NCBI GenBank assembly: GCA_964510575.1
Contig: CAZECN010000010.1
Span: forward strand, 21,694-85,693
DNA length: 64,000 nucleotides
Direction: 5' to 3'
Source: CALKYB01 sp964510575
GTDB taxonomy: Bacteria > Bdellovibrionota_C > UBA2361 > SZUA-149 > CALKYB01
Part shown: positions 1-8,163 of the stretch, piece after piece
How the letters are laid out: each line of letters starts with the position of its first letter
Numbering within the stretch: position 1 is the stretch's first letter
The notes under the pieces: generated by a model
Database searches by the model: none
What the model saw: only the letters and a program-made list of their open reading frames with translations
What the model was told of the DNA's origin: nothing
Translations under genes and position numbers: made by a program

Positions 1-1453
1 CCAAGGCTTGCAGTGCTTCCCTTCTAGCTTCACGTTCTTGTCGAAGCTTATCGATTGGAGCAATTCTGATTACATTTCCTTCTGTTACCTGGTCTAGACC
101 ATTAGTCTTCAAAATAACATCTAGTGCTTGGTCCCATGGAACATCAATTAGTCGCAAAGTAACTTTTCCAGTTACATCATCACTAGCGATAATGTTTAAG
201 TTGGAAACTTCCGCGATAATTCTCAAAGCATTGTCAATATCGGTGTCTTGAAGGTCAAGAGATATCAATCTACCGGTATATAACTTCGTACCATCGTCTG
301 AAGTAATTCCAGTTGGATTTACTCTGGCAGTCTGTTCAGTAGAAGCTGGAGCGCCAGTTGACGATTCTTCCGCCAATTGTGGTCGAGCGTCTGGTTGGCT
401 CGCAGGCAACGCAGAAATTTGACTAGCTGAAAGCTTGCTTGCAGTTAGGACAATTTGCTTACCCTTAGGCTGAGCAACTAGTTTATGGTCAGGCGCAACG
501 AACATTCTGACTATAGAGTTTTCGCCTTCCTGCACTGCTCTAGCCGAACGAAGACCTTTAGCATCTCTCGGTGCTAACTGAGGAATCAATGTTCTTTGCG
601 AAGCTTGTACGCCTGGCAATGTTAGAACGTATTCTGTTGGTGTAGATCTTCTCAAGTCATAAGGGACTGTGTCAGATAAACCTACTGTTAAAGCTCCGGT
701 GTCTCGCCCAGATGCTCCAAAAGCAATTGTATCCAATACAGGCTCTACTGAAATTGGCTGAGCTGCCGGTTCCTGTTGCTCCGGAGCAGCTTGGTCTATT
801 TTTGGTTCAGGCTGAAAAGACTTTTCTTGCAATGCAACAACTTCCTCTGCTGCCGGAGCAACAATTGTTGCTGGCGTCGGAGCAACTTCGATCTCCTCTT
901 TCAGAGGAACTTCGGGAACCAAAGCAGCTGTCGTTAAAGCAGCTGGTGCGGTTTGTCCCAAACTGACAACAAGAGAATCATCCTCTTGTTCTACTTTTGC
1001 TTGAGCCAAGGTCTTTAAAGAGTCTTCACCTGACAAATCTAATACGATTCGGCCTTGGTCACCGTTCTGACCTACTCTAACTTTTTCTAGGTTATGAGCT
1101 TCTTCAACAAAGACCGTTTTTTGATCTTCTACCTGGTAGCCATCCACATCAATAATCAGTCTAGATGGGTTCTCCATTCTAGAGATTTGGTAATCCGCAA
1201 GTCCATTAGGGGATATGACCACCTTAGATCCTGACGCAGCAGTCTCAACGTTGATGTCGATGCCGTCATCAGCTCGACTCAGCAGTTGCCGCGATGTCGG
1301 CTCTTGTATTTGAGCTTCTGCCTGAGCACCGCTCTGCAAATCACTATCGTTATTAGACTTGGTCCCAGTGATGTACCCATCGGGAGTAGTAGCACATCCA
1401 GCAACAGTAAGAGTTACTAGTGTAACAGAAAGAGCCTTGCTCAGCACGCTCAT
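1..1453 (-). CDS. pilQ: type IV pilus secretin PilQ, N-terminal part (cut by window edge)
   Basis: Outer-membrane secretin through which the type IV pilus passes. About 484 residues are visible and the reading frame continues past base 1, so the secretin pore domain lies outside. The N-terminus is a lipoprotein signal: a hydrophobic stretch ending in LTVAGC, a good lipobox with Cys20 as the lipidated residue and Ala at +2. Two AMIN-like beta domains follow (about residues 48-150 and 235-325), separated by an Ala/Pro/Gln/Glu-rich linker. A secretin/TonB short N-terminal (STN-like) region lies near 395-470, containing LISLDLQDTDIDNALRII. The ATG at 1453-1451 has an AGGAG site just upstream. It lies downstream of pilMNO on the same strand but across a 515-base gap. 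Family identification is firm; lipidation is inferred from the lipobox. Confidence 0.9.
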   Translation of the reverse strand, partial: MSVLSKALSVTLVTLTVAGCATTPDGYITGTKSNNDSDLQSGAQAEAQIQEPTSRQLLSRADDGIDINVETAASGSKVVISPNGLADYQISRMENPSRLIIDVDGYQVEDQKTVFVEEAHNLEKVRVGQNGDQGRIVLDLSGEDSLKTLAQAKVEQEDDSLVVSLGQTAPAALTTAALVPEVPLKEEIEVAPTPATIVAPAAEEVVALQEKSFQPEPKIDQAAPEQQEPAAQPISVEPVLDTIAFGASGRDTGALTVGLSDTVPYDLRRSTPTEYVLTLPGVQASQRTLIPQLAPRDAKGLRSARAVQEGENSIVRMFVAPDHKLVAQPKGKQIVLTASKLSASQISALPASQPDARPQLAEESSTGAPASTEQTARVNPTGITSDDGTKLYTGRLISLDLQDTDIDNALRIIAEVSNLNIIASDDVTGKVTLRLIDVPWDQALDVILKTNGLDQVTEGNVIRIAPIDKLRQEREARREALQAL

Positions 1454-1968
1454 GAACTTTCTCCTCAGCCTCGAAATCAAAAATTTTCACAAGAATCTCT
1501 TTCCGCACTAACTCGCCCCTCTTAACTGGGGTCGATTAAAAGAAAGAAATCCAACTAAATAAAAACTACCAAACAACTGTTATTACTGCACAGCTGGAAA
1601 AATAGGAAAATCAATTTTCCAGCTCTAAAAATATAAAAAACACAAGTAATGAAAACGCTATCTACTGCCAGAAACAATTGCCGAAAATGCCCCGGGAATT
1701 GCTGTAGATTATACTTAAGCAATTAACTCACAGAAACTTTTGCTGTTTCATTGAGCCTCAGGCTTTCACTCATAACTCGAGCTTCGACCATAAGTAAAGA
1801 ATAAAAATGACCTTAAAATTCGGGAATTTAGGTTTTTCCAATCACTTATCAAAATAAAGGTTAATAATGCTGAAAGGATAATCCACAGGCGCTCGACATT
1901 TAACCTAGATCAAGGGAAAACATCCCCGCGAGTTTAAGCTTCATTAAGTTTAGTACAACAGGATAAGA
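1454..1968. other. non-coding gap between pilO and pilQ; no pilP
   Basis: No convincing coding frame is seen on either strand. In the usual pilMNOPQ order the lipoprotein gene pilP would sit here, and the gap is about pilP length, but it is AT-rich, stop-rich and shows no lipobox. It holds an inverted repeat at 1592-1624. On the minus strand there is a perfect TATAAT at 1713-1708 that could be the -10 of a separate pilQ promoter, but no good -35 precedes it. Confidence 0.6.
1592..1624. repeat. 10-bp perfect inverted repeat in the pilQ leader
   Basis: AGCTGGAAAA at 1592-1601 is exactly mirrored by TTTTCCAGCT at 1615-1624 with a 13-base spacer. It lies about 140 bases upstream of the pilQ ATG and is not followed by a T-tract on the minus strand. 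A leader hairpin or operator is therefore more likely than a terminator. Function is unknown. Confidence 0.5.
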
Positions 1969-2607
1969 CTACCGACGCTTACGACGTTTTTTTCTATTTT
2001 TCTTACCTTTCTTAGGAACAACTCGTTCCTCCTCAGAAAGAAAGCGAAAAGCTGTTGCCACAACAGTCGTATTAACTTTCACATTCGAGTCTCCGACCTC
2101 CGGCTGCGAGAGACGAATGTTTCCTAAGTTTACGATTCGGGCCATGCGACCTACTTCATCGAAAAAAGTGGTCACTTGATGAAAAGTTCCTTGAACTTCT
2201 AGCTCAACAGGCACCGCTGCATAAAAATCTTTTTTCTCTTCACCTTTAGGCCGAAAAAGTTTGATATCCAAACCAGCATCTCTCGCTTTATCAGAGACTC
2301 GGGAAAGCAGACCGGAAGTTTCCTTTTTGTCAGGTAGCTCCTTTAAAGCTTTGTTCAGCTCAACATCAAGTCTTTCAACTTCCTTTTTAAAAGTATCCAG
2401 GTTACGAGCAATACCTTCCTTCTCGGAGATTTCACTATTCAAACCCCTAGGGCCGTTAATAGACTTATCAAGCTTAGAAATTTCTTCTTCCACAGGAGAG
2501 AGGAAGTAGAGATAGTACATAAGGCCGACCAGGCCGAGTATTCCACCAGCTATCCCCAGTTTTTTACCAAGAGATAATTCGAAAATTTTCTTTAAAGACT
2601 CGTTCAC
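1969..2607 (-). CDS. pilO: type IV pilus inner-membrane alignment protein PilO
   Basis: PilO pairs with PilN in the periplasm to form the alignment complex linking cytoplasmic PilM to the secretin. The 212 residues show a short cytoplasmic N-terminus, one transmembrane helix near 18-36 (IAGGILGLVGLMYYLYFL), a coiled coil to about residue 110 and a beta-rich ferredoxin-like end, the normal PilO plan. The start is GTG at 2607. It is the third gene of pilM-pilN-pilO, 30 bases after pilN. Odd: the last dozen residues are almost all Lys/Arg (GKKNRKKRRKRR), not a usual PilO feature and, by topology, probably periplasmic. Identification rests on position, length and topology as well as sequence. Confidence 0.85.
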   Translation of the reverse strand: MNESLKKIFELSLGKKLGIAGGILGLVGLMYYLYFLSPVEEEISKLDKSINGPRGLNSEISEKEGIARNLDTFKKEVERLDVELNKALKELPDKKETSGLLSRVSDKARDAGLDIKLFRPKGEEKKDFYAAVPVELEVQGTFHQVTTFFDEVGRMARIVNLGNIRLSQPEVGDSNVKVNTTVVATAFRFLSEEERVVPKKGKKNRKKRRKRR

Positions 2608-2637
2608 TCTTCCATACCCTATTCTGTAAGGATTCCT

Positions 2638-3225
2638 TTAGGATTCTTTTTTATCTTCTTCTTTATTTTTATTTTTATCGTGATCAAGAGAATTAACCAC
2701 GTTGGCTTTAATTACGAAGTTGCGAAGCTTTACATCATCTTTAACAATCTCAACCGATTCGCCTAAATCGACATTTTTGAAAAACGGTGAATTTTCTAAA
2801 TCAACCATAAAGCTAGAAACCGTTTGGTTATCTAAGGCAACTCCCTTCAACTCAAGCTCTTTATTTTTTTCAGTGACCTCTTTAAGCCATGCCCTCTCCG
2901 GAATTGCCCCGTTAATGTCATCCATCATTCTAACAGGACCATACTTATTCGCTTTAAGAGTTGCGATCGTGGTCAGCTTATCTTTGAGAAATTGTTTCTT
3001 CTCTTCGAGCTCTTCAGCCTCTTTGGTTTCTTTCTTCAACCGCGCAAGCTTAATTTCTAACTGTGACTTTCTACTTTCTAGCTCAGCTAAATGACTGTTC
3101 CTTCCGCTTTGAAAAGCATAGCAAGCTCCGATCGCGAGAGCTAAAGCCCCTAGGAATCCAATAAACTGCAGAAGATACAATCCTGAACGATCGATCTCCT
3201 CTCCAAGTAAGTTAATCTTTATCAT
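2638..3225 (-). CDS. pilN: type IV pilus assembly protein PilN
   Basis: Inner-membrane partner of PilO. The N-terminus MIKINLLG carries the conserved INLL peptide that docks into the groove of PilM, followed by one transmembrane helix (about 18-38) and a long heptad-like coiled coil (about 40-95), then a periplasmic globular part. The 195-residue length is normal. The C-terminal tail is rich in Asp/Lys/Glu and low in complexity. It starts 20 bases after pilM and ends 30 bases before pilO, so it is surely cotranscribed. Confidence 0.92.
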   Translation of the reverse strand: MIKINLLGEEIDRSGLYLLQFIGFLGALALAIGACYAFQSGRNSHLAELESRKSQLEIKLARLKKETKEAEELEEKKQFLKDKLTTIATLKANKYGPVRMMDDINGAIPERAWLKEVTEKNKELELKGVALDNQTVSSFMVDLENSPFFKNVDLGESVEIVKDDVKLRNFVIKANVVNSLDHDKNKNKEEDKKES

Positions 3226-3245
3226 TTATTTAAACCTTTTCGATA

Positions 3246-4334
3246 CTACTCAAACTTATTTTCCTTGTCCCCAAGATGTCTACCGGAAAGCCCGACAGAA
3301 ACTGCCATCGATGGAGAAATTTCATCTATATAGTCTTGGTCAAAGCGATCCAAACCACCCATACCTTTCAAAGGATTAAGTGGTTCGCAGTCGACTCCCG
3401 TTTTGGCATTAAGCTCTTCAGCTAGACCCGGAATTAAAGAACCTCCACCCGTGATATAGATCACGTCAATGGGCTTGTCCGTTTCTGAAGCGCTCCAGAA
3501 AAAACCCACTTGCCTTTCAAGTTCAACTGCCACGTTCTCAGTTGTTCGCTCAATAGCCTCTTTTACCAATTCGACGTTAACGCCTTCTGGAATATTCCCT
3601 TTCTTTACTTCCTCAGCCTCTCCTGGACTAATATTCAGAGAATCTGAAATAGCAGTAGTGTACTGCTTCCCGCCCACGCTAACTTCTCCCTTAAAAATAG
3701 CCTTGCCACCCTGCTGAATGTTGACACTGGTAAACCTCGCTCCTACGTTAAGCAAGGCAACTGTTTTTTCCATGTCTTCGGGATAGCTAGATTCAAACAT
3801 ATTCTCCAAAGCATAGGAGTCGACATCTACAATTAAAGGCTCCAAGCCAGCAGCTTGAATACTCTTAATATATCCATCAACGACCTCGTTCTTAACCGCA
3901 ATAATCAAGACATCTAAGGCATTACCTTTCTTCCCGAGCACCTGGTAGTCCATGTGAACATTGTTGATATTGTGCGGAATGTAGTTTCCTGCTTCGTAGC
4001 CTATGTTCTCGTGTAAATCCTTAGGATCAGTCATTGATGTCATAATCCGTTTAACGAAACTAGTCGGGCCCGCAACTGCTGTGACGACCTTCGATGCTTT
4101 CATTTCGTTAGACTCAACGGCCAATTTTATTGCTTCGCCAACTCTGTCAGGGTCATCGATAACGTTACCTGTAAAACAAGCAGGTGGAGTAGGGATGACA
4201 GCTGCATTAAGCAATGTCGGTAATTCTTCGTTAGGATCAAGCTCTACGATTTTTATCGAGTTCGCTCCAATATCCACGCTCAAGACCGGGTCATTATCTA
4301 CTTTTCCAGTTATCGAGCGAATAAATTTTTTCAT
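3246..4334 (-). CDS. pilM: type IV pilus actin-like ATPase PilM
   Basis: Cytoplasmic actin/FtsA-like protein that binds the PilN N-terminus and couples the assembly motor to the periplasmic alignment complex. The 362 residues begin with the phosphate-1 loop SVDIGANSIKIVEL (about 19-32), and the adenosine motif YITGGGSLIPG lies near 293-303. Length is typical. It is the first gene of the pil cluster. A 9-bp dyad lies 85 bases upstream and may overlap its promoter. Confidence 0.95.
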   Translation of the reverse strand: MKKFIRSITGKVDNDPVLSVDIGANSIKIVELDPNEELPTLLNAAVIPTPPACFTGNVIDDPDRVGEAIKLAVESNEMKASKVVTAVAGPTSFVKRIMTSMTDPKDLHENIGYEAGNYIPHNINNVHMDYQVLGKKGNALDVLIIAVKNEVVDGYIKSIQAAGLEPLIVDVDSYALENMFESSYPEDMEKTVALLNVGARFTSVNIQQGGKAIFKGEVSVGGKQYTTAISDSLNISPGEAEEVKKGNIPEGVNVELVKEAIERTTENVAVELERQVGFFWSASETDKPIDVIYITGGGSLIPGLAEELNAKTGVDCEPLNPLKGMGGLDRFDQDYIDEISPSMAVSVGLSGRHLGDKENKFE

Positions 4335-4418
4335 CTCTAAAAATTCCTGATTACTATTTTACTTTTGATACCAGAATCTAAAGCAGTTTGTTTCCTTCCT
4401 AACTACATCAAATTTCTT

Positions 4419-4448
4419 TTAGAGTAGCCATAAACTAAACTACTCTAA
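4419..4448. promoter_or_regulatory. dyad symmetry upstream of pilM (possible operator)
   Basis: TTAGAGTAG at 4419-4427 and CTACTCTAA at 4440-4448 are perfect 9-base inverted repeats with a 12-base spacer, about 85 bases before the pilM ATG. Arm and spacer lengths suit a dimeric DNA-binding regulator. There is no T-tract, so a terminator is unlikely. Inferred only. Confidence 0.4.
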
Positions 4449-4715
4449 TTTATGATATTCCGAAGTAGAAAAAAGTCGTTAAAATTTTATAGAATAAACC
4501 TTAGGTCAGAAGCTTCTGCTATGTAGCAAAAATACAGTGCTTAACTACTTTGGCTAACCAACGACTAACTACATTAAATTAATGTCCATTCCGCCCAATT
4601 GCTAATAACTACTACAAGAGTCTAAGAATTCTAAAGTATTAACTTAAAGGCACTCTATCTACTCAGCATAGTAACAGAAACTTCGGATGGCCAGTCCAAA
4701 TTTTATGGACCAATT

Positions 4716-4744
4716 TTGACTGCCAACGTGGCTGATCCTACCCT
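4716..4744 (+). promoter_or_regulatory. sigma-70-type promoter for priA
   Basis: TTGACT at 4716-4721, a 17-base spacer and TACCCT at 4739-4744. The -35 is nearly perfect and the spacing ideal; the -10 is weak. It lies about 30 bases before the priA ATG. Confidence 0.5.
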
Positions 4745-4775
4745 AAACCGCTAATCTCTATTTAAGAGTGTGGGA

Positions 4776-7157
4776 ATGTCTGAAGGTAAAAACGAACAAA
4801 ATATAGCTGAAGTGTTGGTACCGGGTGTTCCTAAGAGTCTAGCCTACCACATAGGCTCAACCACCCCCGAAGCCGATGTTGGGGATATCGTTTCCGTGGA
4901 AGTGGGCAGAAGGCGTGCCACAGGCTGGTTAATCAATATTACCGATCGAAGCAACATCAAGCTTTCGTCTAAATCTAGAGCCAAAAGTTCCGAGCAGCTC
5001 AGTTTAATAACGAAAGAAACCAAGAACACTGCAGTTAATGGAATCAAACCGCTTTTAGATAACACCCCTGCTTTCACTCCAGAGCTTCTTGAGATGTTTC
5101 AATGGATTTCAAGTTACTATGGGTGCAAGCTATCTGACGTAATTGATACGGCTTTGCCCAAAATTAGCCGCGGTCGCAAAGTTAAAAGATTTTACCTAGG
5201 CAGCGCAGGAGCTGCCCTGTTAGGTGAGCTGGAGAATGGAAAATCATCCAAAATTACTAAAAAACAACTAGTCCTTGCAGCATTAGCTGAGCTTGGCGAT
5301 GTCGGTGCCACCTCTAGTGATCTCAAAGATCTTAGTAGTTCTGTGAGCACAATTCTTTCTAAACTCGAAAAGGAAGGGCTCGTCAGTAAATCCGAATTTT
5401 ACAAGAAAAGCACTGAGAGCAGTGGTAGCAGAAAAATTTCAGATACTTCTAAAAACCCCGCGCTAAATAAACACCAACGTTCAGCAGTTGAAGCAATAAA
5501 GGGCTCAATTAAAAACAAACTGTTTCAGCCTTTTTTGCTTCATGGCGTTACCGGCAGTGGGAAAACTGAAGTTTATCTCAGCTGTATTGAAGAAGTTCTA
5601 AAAAATGGTGGCTCCGCTCTCGTTATCGTCCCAGAGATTTCATTGACACCACAAGCGGTTGATCGTTTCCGTTCTAGACTCGAGGTAAAGCCTGCTCTTT
5701 TACACAGTCAAGTTGGAGCAACCGAGCGCTGGCAAGCTTGGACTGGACTTCTCGAGGGCAGACTCAAAGTTGCGATAGGAGCTCGCTCCGCAATTTTTGC
5801 TCCAATGAAAAATCTTTCCCTAATCGTCGTCGACGAAGAGCACGAACAATCCTACAAGCAAAGTGATGGAGTTAGATACAACGGCAGAGACCTTGCTATC
5901 TTGAGAGCGCGACTTAGCTCTTGCCCTGTGGTCCTTGGATCAGCAACTCCCTCTTTTGAAAGTTTGCTCAACGCCAAAAAAAATATCTTTAAGCTTTTGG
6001 AAATGCCAGAGCGTGCTACTCCGAGGCCAGTGCCTGAACTAGAAATAGTAGATCTAAACAAGTTTAGACCTAAAGAAATGGCCTCAGAAAGTATCTCGCC
6101 ACCACTAGCTGAAGCGCTCGTTCAAACGATTCGGTCAGGCGAGCAAGCAGTGATCCTTTATAATAGGAGAGGGTTTTCCAGTTACCTTCAGTGTGACAGC
6201 TGCGGAAAAGTAGTGACCTGTGCTGACTGCTCTATATCGATGACTTGGCATAAACGAACGATGAAGCTCTGCTGCCACTTTTGCGATAAAAAAATCGCAG
6301 CTCCGGAATTCTGTTCAACCTGTCGTGACCCAGAGCAGGTTAGAATTGACCAAGATGATCCTGACTTCGAAACCCACGGCAAGCTATCTCATCGAGGCGG
6401 TGGCACAGAAAAAGTTGTAGATGAGCTACTGTCACTCTGTCCTTCTGCTCGAATAGTAAGGATGGACAAAGATACAGTTGGTCAGAAAGGGTCTCATAGA
6501 AAAATAATTGAAGCCATGCATAGTGGGGAAGCCGATATTCTAGTTGGAACCCAGATGATCGCGAAGGGTCATGACCTCCCCGGCGTCACCCTTGTTGGAA
6601 TAATTGATGCTGACATAGGCCTGAATCTGCCCGATTTTCGCTCCTCAGAACGAGCCTTCCAACTTATAACTCAAGCCGGTGGAAGAGCCGGTAGAGGAGA
6701 AAATCCCGGCAGAGTGCTCGTTCAAACTAGGCAGCCTAACCATCCTGTAATTGTAGCTACGTCATCTAAACGGTTCAGCGCTTTCGCCCGATACGAACTA
6801 GACCACCGAAAAATTCTGGATTATCCGCCTCATCAAAGATTACTTCGTTTTATCGTATCATCTCCAGACCCATCTCTTGCCAGAAATGCTTCTGAGCATC
6901 TAACCAAAACCGTTAAGGAGATTTTTTCAGAAACTACATTGGACAGTGACTCTAAAATTTCACACTTAGTGCTTGGACCGGCCCCTGCAGCCTATGAAAA
7001 GTTACGCGGTCGTTTCCGTTGGCATGTTTTGGTGAAGTGTAGCTCGGCCAGTTACATTTCGGCTCTAGCTGCAAAAATTAATCTTTATAAAAAAGATTTA
7101 GTTGGGAAATCAGACTTAAGAATCGCAGTCGATGTTGATCCAGTCGAGATGCTTTGA
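4776..7157 (+). CDS. priA: primosomal replication-restart helicase PriA
   Basis: 3'-5' DNA helicase that recognises stalled forks and reloads the replisome. The 793 residues show the Walker A motif LLHGVTGSGKTEVYL (about residue 260), the DEEH box VVDEEHEQSYKQ, and eight zinc-binding cysteines in CxxC pairs near 470-515 (CDSCG, CADC, CHFC, CSTC). The helicase C motif GTQMIAKGHDLPGV and the QAGGRAGRG arginine-finger region follow. A GTG at 4770 is possible, but the AAGAG site lies only one base before it; the ATG at 4776 has proper spacing and was preferred. The stop overlaps the next gene by 4 bases. It is somewhat longer than the E. coli protein (732) because of a Ser/Lys-rich linker near 200-230. 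Confidence 0.97.
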   Translation: MSEGKNEQNIAEVLVPGVPKSLAYHIGSTTPEADVGDIVSVEVGRRRATGWLINITDRSNIKLSSKSRAKSSEQLSLITKETKNTAVNGIKPLLDNTPAFTPELLEMFQWISSYYGCKLSDVIDTALPKISRGRKVKRFYLGSAGAALLGELENGKSSKITKKQLVLAALAELGDVGATSSDLKDLSSSVSTILSKLEKEGLVSKSEFYKKSTESSGSRKISDTSKNPALNKHQRSAVEAIKGSIKNKLFQPFLLHGVTGSGKTEVYLSCIEEVLKNGGSALVIVPEISLTPQAVDRFRSRLEVKPALLHSQVGATERWQAWTGLLEGRLKVAIGARSAIFAPMKNLSLIVVDEEHEQSYKQSDGVRYNGRDLAILRARLSSCPVVLGSATPSFESLLNAKKNIFKLLEMPERATPRPVPELEIVDLNKFRPKEMASESISPPLAEALVQTIRSGEQAVILYNRRGFSSYLQCDSCGKVVTCADCSISMTWHKRTMKLCCHFCDKKIAAPEFCSTCRDPEQVRIDQDDPDFETHGKLSHRGGGTEKVVDELLSLCPSARIVRMDKDTVGQKGSHRKIIEAMHSGEADILVGTQMIAKGHDLPGVTLVGIIDADIGLNLPDFRSSERAFQLITQAGGRAGRGENPGRVLVQTRQPNHPVIVATSSKRFSAFARYELDHRKILDYPPHQRLLRFIVSSPDPSLARNASEHLTKTVKEIFSETTLDSDSKISHLVLGPAPAAYEKLRGRFRWHVLVKCSSASYISALAAKINLYKKDLVGKSDLRIAVDVDPVEML

Positions 7158-8086
7158 AGATCCGAAATCTCATACAATCCCCTCTCTTTAATGTGTTAAT
7201 TTGGTCCTTTATTTGGGCCCTTCAAATCTTAATATCCAGATCCGCATTCAATGAGGGCATTGGATTGGGATCTTATATCACCCAAACCTGTTTAGGCACT
7301 TTTACCCTTAGTTTATTTGTCCTTCTACCTTCAGTCATGTCTGAAGCCAAAGCATTACTACGAGATCACCCTTTATCATTTCATCTAGTAATTTTAGCGA
7401 ATTTCGTTCATTCCGGAATAGCAGGGGTTTTCTACTTCACTTCTCTCGCATTAACCACGGCGACTAACGTGGGCTTTTTGTCAAAGCTTAGTATTGTCTC
7501 TACCTTGGTCTTAGCTAGTATTTTTCTTGCCGAAAAACTGACTCGTCAAAAACTTTTCACTCTAGCCCTAATGATGGTCGGCGCCTGGCTTCTAATTGCA
7601 TACGGGAAAGGCCTCGCTATTGAACCGGGAGCATTTTTAATAATTATAGCCTGCCTGTTCTGGTCAAGCGGAAATGTTCTAATCAAATCTCAAATGAAAC
7701 GGACTAATATCTCAGGGGAGCTAATCGCAGCTTTTCGCCCTATTGTTGGTTCCCCTACTCTAGTTGCCTTAGCCGCAATTCTTCCATGGCTTTTTCCAAC
7801 ACTAACTCAACATTTCGGTGACAACTATTTAGCTACCGAGACAATACCCTATAGTATCGCCAATTCCTTTTTTACCATCGGGCTTACCACGTTTCTATAC
7901 CGATCACTGAGAGTCTCTAGCGCCAGTTACGTAGCCCTGATGTCAATGACTAATCCAGTTATTGTTACAATTCTCGGCTACCTCATACTCGGCGAAAGCC
8001 TTACTCCTATCCAAATGCTGGGAGGAGCTTTAATAATTATTGGTGGTATCTGGAGCCAGAATGTTGGCTATCTAAGTAAAGAGTAA
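7154..8086 (+). CDS. EamA/DMT-family membrane transporter
   Basis: The 310 residues form about ten hydrophobic helices arranged as two EamA-like halves (about 12-150 and 155-300), the plan of drug/metabolite transporters. The second-half signature SYVALMSMTNPVIVTILGYLILGE is typical. The substrate cannot be told. The TTG start at 7154 overlaps the priA stop codon in a TTGA arrangement, implying translational coupling. Confidence 0.85.
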   Translation: MKIRNLIQSPLFNVLIWSFIWALQILISRSAFNEGIGLGSYITQTCLGTFTLSLFVLLPSVMSEAKALLRDHPLSFHLVILANFVHSGIAGVFYFTSLALTTATNVGFLSKLSIVSTLVLASIFLAEKLTRQKLFTLALMMVGAWLLIAYGKGLAIEPGAFLIIIACLFWSSGNVLIKSQMKRTNISGELIAAFRPIVGSPTLVALAAILPWLFPTLTQHFGDNYLATETIPYSIANSFFTIGLTTFLYRSLRVSSASYVALMSMTNPVIVTILGYLILGESLTPIQMLGGALIIIGGIWSQNVGYLSKE

Positions 8087-8163
8087 CTCTGAAACCAGTT
8101 TACACAACTAGACCTGACAATCTATGCTATTCTTGGGCAATTAAAAACATCGCTAGAGTTAAA

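Larger units (their letters stand above)
4335..4769. other. divergent intergenic region pilM / priA
   Basis: AT-rich and without a credible gene. It contains the dyad listed at 4419-4448, a perfect 12-base palindrome CAGAAGCTTCTG at 4507-4518, and the priA promoter candidate at 4716-4744. A possible pilM -10 is TATCAT on the minus strand at 4457-4452, placing the dyad just downstream of it; the matching -35 is weak. Confidence 0.5.

Noticed and set aside
712..966. 84-codon plus-strand frame opposite pilQ
   Set aside because: It is antisense to the Ala/Pro/Gln/Glu-rich linker of pilQ, whose own frame is continuous with clear domains; the biased composition explains the shadow.
1454..1968. Decayed pilP pseudogene
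   Set aside because: I found no lipobox or extended frame fragment on the minus strand; the length match alone is not evidence.
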